Positions 60,508 to 64,000 of a stretch of DNA of 64,000 bases are shown here, piece after piece. The stretch lies in assembly GCA_002973575.1 (NCBI GenBank), contig PVEQ01000001.1:620001-684000 (forward strand), written 5' to 3'. Each line of letters starts with the position of its first letter. Position 1 is the first letter of the stretch. The translations under genes were made by a program, and so were the position numbers. A model generated the notes under the pieces. That model saw only the letters and a program-made list of their open reading frames with translations. It did no database searches and had not been told where the DNA came from. The DNA comes from Sediminibacterium magnilacihabitans. GTDB taxonomy: Bacteria; Bacteroidota; Bacteroidia; Chitinophagales; Chitinophagaceae.

Positions 60508-60918
60508 ATGAAGAAGACACATATTATTTTATTGGTATTGATAGCAGCGGCCATCGTGGTACTCATCAGTTATACGGGCGACCTCACTACTTACGAGACG
60601 ATCGCTTCGGCCAAACAGAAAGAAGGCAAATTTGTGAACCTCATAGCCAAGCTCGATAAACAGCAACCCCTCGAATACGATGCGGTAAAAAATCCCAATT
60701 ACCTCAGTTTTACTGCCGTAGATACCCTGGGTAATTCCATTAAAGTAGTGTACCACAATAATAAGCCTACCGATATGGAAAAAAGCGACAGGCTGGTGTT
60801 GAAAGGAAGGGTACAGGGCGATCATTTTGAATGTAAAGACATTTTGCTGAAATGTCCTTCCAAGTATAAAGACGATCCCAAAGCCACGCAGAACAGATTG
60901 CAGGCAGAAAGCAAATAA
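60508..60918 (+). CDS. ccmE: Cytochrome c maturation protein CcmE, CxxxY variant
   Basis: 136 residues with one N-terminal membrane helix (about 5-20) and a periplasmic OB-fold. CcmE carries heme from CcmC to the CcmF/H ligase. The classical heme-attaching histidine (HxxxY) is replaced by cysteine: C116-P-S-K-Y120 in LLKCPSKYKDD. This natural CxxxY form is known from some bacteria and archaea that use a reduced Ccm system. It is 21 bp before ccmF and divergent from speB. Confidence 0.93.
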   Translation: MKKTHIILLVLIAAAIVVLISYTGDLTTYETIASAKQKEGKFVNLIAKLDKQQPLEYDAVKNPNYLSFTAVDTLGNSIKVVYHNNKPTDMEKSDRLVLKGRVQGDHFECKDILLKCPSKYKDDPKATQNRLQAESK

Positions 60919-60939
60919 ACCACAGAATCTTCCGCATCG

Positions 60940-63390
60940 ATGAATAATTATATAGGTGAACATTTATTTCCCGGGCAGACTGGACATTTTTTTGCAGTGC
61001 TTTCCCTGGTGGCTTCACTGGTAGCTACCATTGCTTATTTCAAAGCCAATCGCACGGCGGGTATTACAGAAAAGCAAAGCTGGATACGGCTGGCCCGCCT
61101 TTCTTTCCTCATAGAAACGGTGAGTGTGCTGGCGCTTTTTGTAACGCTGTATTACATCATTTCGCATCATCTGTTTGAATACAAATACGCGTATACACAC
61201 AGCGACAAAAGCCTGCAAACAGAATACCTGCTGAGTTGTTTCTGGGAAGGGCAGGAAGGAAGCTTCATGCTCTGGAGCTTCTGGCATTGTGTATTGGGAT
61301 GGATATTGATCTGGCGCTCGAAAGATTGGGAAGCCGGTGTGATGACGGTGATCAGTTTTGCGCAGTTCGCCATTGCCAGTATGCTGATAGGCATTTATTT
61401 TTTTGGAACCAAAGTAGGCAGCAATCCGTTCAGCTTATTGCGCAACGAAGGGTTCCTGGATAATGCACCCATTTTCCAGGATGTGGTGAACGGTGGTATC
61501 CGTGCCGATTACCTGCAATTTATAAAAGACGGAACAGGGTTGAACACGCTGTTGCAGAATTACTGGATGGTAATTCATCCGCCGGTATTGTTCCTCGGAT
61601 TCGCTTCTACCATTGTGCCTTTTGCGTATGCCATGGCTGGGTTGATGAACCGCCGGCACGACTGGGTAAAACCTACGATTGCCTGGGCTTGTTTTTCCGG
61701 CGCGGTGCTGGGTACCGGTATTATGATGGGCGCTGCATGGGCTTATGAGAGTTTGTCGTTCGGCGGTTATTGGGCATGGGATCCGGTTGAGAATGCGTCG
61801 CTGGTGCCCTGGCTGGTATTGATCGCAGGCTTGCATACCAACCTGGTGTACAACCACAGCGGTTATTCGTTGCGGCCCACTTATTTCTTTTACCTGTTTT
61901 CTTTTTTGCTGGTATTGTATTCCACTTTCTTAACACGCAGCGGTATCCTCGGCGATACTTCGGTGCATGCGTTTACCGACCTGGGTATGAATACGCAGTT
62001 GTTGCTGTTTGTACTGGTGTTCCTTTTGCCGGCTATCGGCCTTTTCATTGCGCGGTATAAAAGTATTCCTGCTATTGCCAAAGAAGAAAATACCTACAGC
62101 CGGGAGTTCTGGATGTTCATTGGGTCACTGGTATTGTTCCTGTCGGGCATCGTAATCATTGCCAAAACTTCTGTTCCCGTATTTAATAAAATATTCAGCA
62201 CCAATATTGCGCCGCCGGAAGACCCTGAATTTGCTTACAACCAGATACAGGTATTCGTGGCCATTGTAATCGGCTTGCTTACTGCAGTTGCGCAATACTT
62301 CAAATACAAAGACACACCCAAAGCTTTTTTCGGAAAGAAAATATGGTTGCCTACTGCGATCGCCCTGGTCATCAGTATTGCCATCAGTACGTTTGGTGTG
62401 ATCGGGTATGATAAAAAAGGACCCGGCTTCCTGGTGGCCATTCACCTGGCCATTTTTGCTGCGGTGTATGCTGTGGTGGCGAATACATCGTATATATGGT
62501 TGGGGATGAAAGGCCGGTTAAAAGCGGCCGGCGCTTCTGTGGCACATATTGGTTTTGGAATGGTGCTGGTGGGTATCCTTATATCATCCAGTAAAAAAAC
62601 AGTGTTGAGCTGGAATACTACGGGTGTTACCCCATTGCGTGCTGATGAATCACATGCGAAGAACAATCCGGCAGGCAATCCCGCCGAGAATCTTACTTTG
62701 TTCAAAGGAGTGGCAACGGATATGGGGAAGTACATGGTTACTTATGCATTGGATACCATCAATGAGCGCGATCGTAAACGTTATTTTGAAATAGATTTTA
62801 AAGCCAAAAAAGGAGAGGAGCATTTCAAGCTTTATCCCGATGTGATCAAGAACAACAAGGGAATGGAAGGATTTGCTGCTAACCCAGCCTCCAAACATTA
62901 TTGGTATAAGGATATTTTCGTGTACATCACTTCTTTCCAGGAAAACAACAAGGCCGATACCACCAGCTTCCACAACCAGCAACTGAAAGTAGGTGATACG
63001 CTTTTCTATAGCAACGGATTGGTGATCCTGAACAAAGTAGTGAAAGAAGAGCCGGCATCCATTTTCCTGGATATGACGGTGATTTCAAAAGACGGGCGCC
63101 GCTACCCGGCGCGGCCTGGTATTGCGATTGAAGGCCAGGAGATGCGGGCCATTACCGATACTGTGCGCTCGCAGAGTATGGTGCTGAAATTCAACCGCGT
63201 AGTAGACCCTGCCGCAGGTAAACTGGAGATAGGCGTTAAAGAAAGCGGCGCCATCACCGACCTGCTCACCCTCAAAGTATATGAATTCCCTATGATAAAT
63301 ATCCTTTGGCTGGGGGTACTGGTGATGGTGACAGGGTTCGTCATGTCCATCGTACAAAGACAGCAAAAAAGCCTTTTCAGGGTCAAATAA
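60940..63390 (+). CDS. ccmF: Cytochrome c-type biogenesis protein CcmF
   Basis: 816 residues, about 150 longer than enterobacterial CcmF. It contains 13 or more membrane helices and the WWD domain GGYWAWDPVENASLVPWLVLIAGLHT (about 272-297), which presents heme. Conserved periplasmic histidines flank it (HPPVLFLG, HNHSGYSLRP-like region). The C-terminal soluble part after residue 550 is large and lies before a final helix (WLGVLVMVTGFVMSIVQ). With the CxxxY CcmE it forms the heme-ligation end of a System I pathway. ccmA, ccmB, ccmC and ccmH are not in the window. Confidence 0.95.
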   Translation: MNNYIGEHLFPGQTGHFFAVLSLVASLVATIAYFKANRTAGITEKQSWIRLARLSFLIETVSVLALFVTLYYIISHHLFEYKYAYTHSDKSLQTEYLLSCFWEGQEGSFMLWSFWHCVLGWILIWRSKDWEAGVMTVISFAQFAIASMLIGIYFFGTKVGSNPFSLLRNEGFLDNAPIFQDVVNGGIRADYLQFIKDGTGLNTLLQNYWMVIHPPVLFLGFASTIVPFAYAMAGLMNRRHDWVKPTIAWACFSGAVLGTGIMMGAAWAYESLSFGGYWAWDPVENASLVPWLVLIAGLHTNLVYNHSGYSLRPTYFFYLFSFLLVLYSTFLTRSGILGDTSVHAFTDLGMNTQLLLFVLVFLLPAIGLFIARYKSIPAIAKEENTYSREFWMFIGSLVLFLSGIVIIAKTSVPVFNKIFSTNIAPPEDPEFAYNQIQVFVAIVIGLLTAVAQYFKYKDTPKAFFGKKIWLPTAIALVISIAISTFGVIGYDKKGPGFLVAIHLAIFAAVYAVVANTSYIWLGMKGRLKAAGASVAHIGFGMVLVGILISSSKKTVLSWNTTGVTPLRADESHAKNNPAGNPAENLTLFKGVATDMGKYMVTYALDTINERDRKRYFEIDFKAKKGEEHFKLYPDVIKNNKGMEGFAANPASKHYWYKDIFVYITSFQENNKADTTSFHNQQLKVGDTLFYSNGLVILNKVVKEEPASIFLDMTVISKDGRRYPARPGIAIEGQEMRAITDTVRSQSMVLKFNRVVDPAAGKLEIGVKESGAITDLLTLKVYEFPMINILWLGVLVMVTGFVMSIVQRQQKSLFRVK

Positions 63391-63463
63391 TCGATTGTTA
63401 AAGCGGGTTACTTTTTTGGCCAGGCAGCATTAATGATAGAATATAGTTCTATTTTTAAAGTCG

Positions 63464-64000
63464 GTGAATAAACCCGGACGCCATATTGTTTTTTGGCTGG
63501 TGCTTGGCTTCTTTCTGGCATCGGTGCAACCCGTCCGTTCGCAAACGAACGGGCGTGGGCCTTTAGATACTATGAAAGTTTATGCCCTGGTTACTCCCAC
63601 AGGTGATACCATTCCTTATGATTACCTGCCTACTGTGGAAGTAATTGGCAAGCTGACACGCCAATGGAAAAATTACTGGGCCAACTGGACCCGCCTGCGC
63701 AACGCCGTTTATGTTACTTACCCTTATGCCAAAGCGGCTGGCCGCATTATGAATGAGATCAATGTGCGGTTGGCCAATGTAAACGATAAAAAACAGCGGC
63801 GGATCATCATCCGTTCCAAAGAAAAAGAATTGAAAAAACAGTTTACCGATAAACTCACACAACTCTCCGTATACCAGGGCAAAGTACTCATGAAGCTCAT
63901 CAACCGGGAAACGGGTAATAATTGTTACGAGATCATAGAAGAATACAAAGGATTTATCACCGCTGCTTTCTGGCAAACCGTTGCAGTAGTATTTGGCAGC
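63464..64000 (+). CDS. DUF4294 exported protein (C-terminus cut by window)
   Basis: 179 codons in the window from a GTG start, chosen because it gives a signal peptide (NKPGRHIVFWLVLGFFLASVQPVRSQ) before TNGRGPLDTMKVYALVTP. A shorter ATG frame begins at 63572. The body LTRQWKNYWANWTRLRNAVYVTYPYAKAAGRIMNEIN and LYEIIEEYKGFITAAFWQ-type region match DUF4294, a family of exported Bacteroidota proteins without known function. It is 73 bp after ccmF and the stop is outside the window. Confidence 0.8.
   Translation, partial: MNKPGRHIVFWLVLGFFLASVQPVRSQTNGRGPLDTMKVYALVTPTGDTIPYDYLPTVEVIGKLTRQWKNYWANWTRLRNAVYVTYPYAKAAGRIMNEINVRLANVNDKKQRRIIIRSKEKELKKQFTDKLTQLSVYQGKVLMKLINRETGNNCYEIIEEYKGFITAAFWQTVAVVFGS

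Overview
The window is a 64 kb stretch of ordinary chromosome from a member of the Bacteroidota, most likely a Chitinophagaceae-like soil or water bacterium. The assignment rests on repeated TAnnTTTG minus-7 promoter boxes (the Bacteroidota housekeeping consensus), the near absence of Shine-Dalgarno sequences, a SusC/SusD pair, DUF5686, DUF3810 and DUF4294 proteins, a ClpC-type chaperone, a CxxxY-type CcmE and a SpeA-type arginine decarboxylase. No integrase, transposase, rRNA operon or CRISPR array was seen.

Layout. 1-10 kb: STAS-domain start (cut by the window edge), clpC, smpB, accD, both a class I and a class II fructose-bisphosphate aldolase, a BtuF-like protein and a cystathionine beta-synthase-like enzyme. 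9-13 kb: the plsX-rpmF-DUF177 operon, a DUF3810 protein, dcd and a phosphopantetheinyl transferase. 13.3-16.5 kb: a small accessory-looking patch holding an unnamed protein with protein-kinase-like motifs, a DUF2130 nuclease-like protein, an ORF6N protein and tRNA-Leu(GAG). 16.5-23.6 kb: argS, gtrA, a DUF5686 outer-membrane protein and dnaK. 23.6-32.6 kb: a six-gene minus-strand operon susC-susD-DUF1080-Gfo/Idh-Gfo/Idh-apbE, which looks like a 3-keto-glycoside utilisation locus, divergent from a histidine kinase/response regulator pair (32.7-34.9 kb). 34.9-41.5 kb: an ABC-F ATPase, an unknown exported protein, then the thrS-infC-rpmI-rplT translation cluster. 41.5-54 kb: speA, hppD, a YafK-type L,D-transpeptidase, aspartate kinase, a CAP lipoprotein, fbp, an orphan ABC ATPase, a YfiT/DinB protein, a Nudix hydrolase, folC, a TonB-like protein and a TauE/SafE permease. 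54-64 kb: a TonB-type outer-membrane protein, a radical SAM protein, speB, ccmE, ccmF and the start of a DUF4294 gene.

Co-operating genes: fbaA, fbaB and fbp cover the fructose-bisphosphate step in both directions. speA and speB, 16 kb apart, together give arginine to agmatine to putrescine. ccmE and ccmF belong to cytochrome c maturation.

Most intriguing signals: (i) three 79-bp inverted-repeat elements, all in the same orientation and 0-11 nt after the stop codon of a minus-strand gene; (ii) a heptanucleotide repeat family found in intergenic DNA, across a stop codon, at a start codon, and as exactly six units (42 bp, 14 codons) in frame inside the aspartate kinase gene; (iii) the undescribed kinase-like protein beside DUF2130; (iv) apbE one base behind a sugar-oxidoreductase operon; (v) an hppD leader with a short Tyr/Phe-containing open frame followed by an 11-bp hairpin. 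No clear novel defence or mobile system is evident. Start sites were chosen by family alignment from memory and by promoter spacing, so several are tentative.
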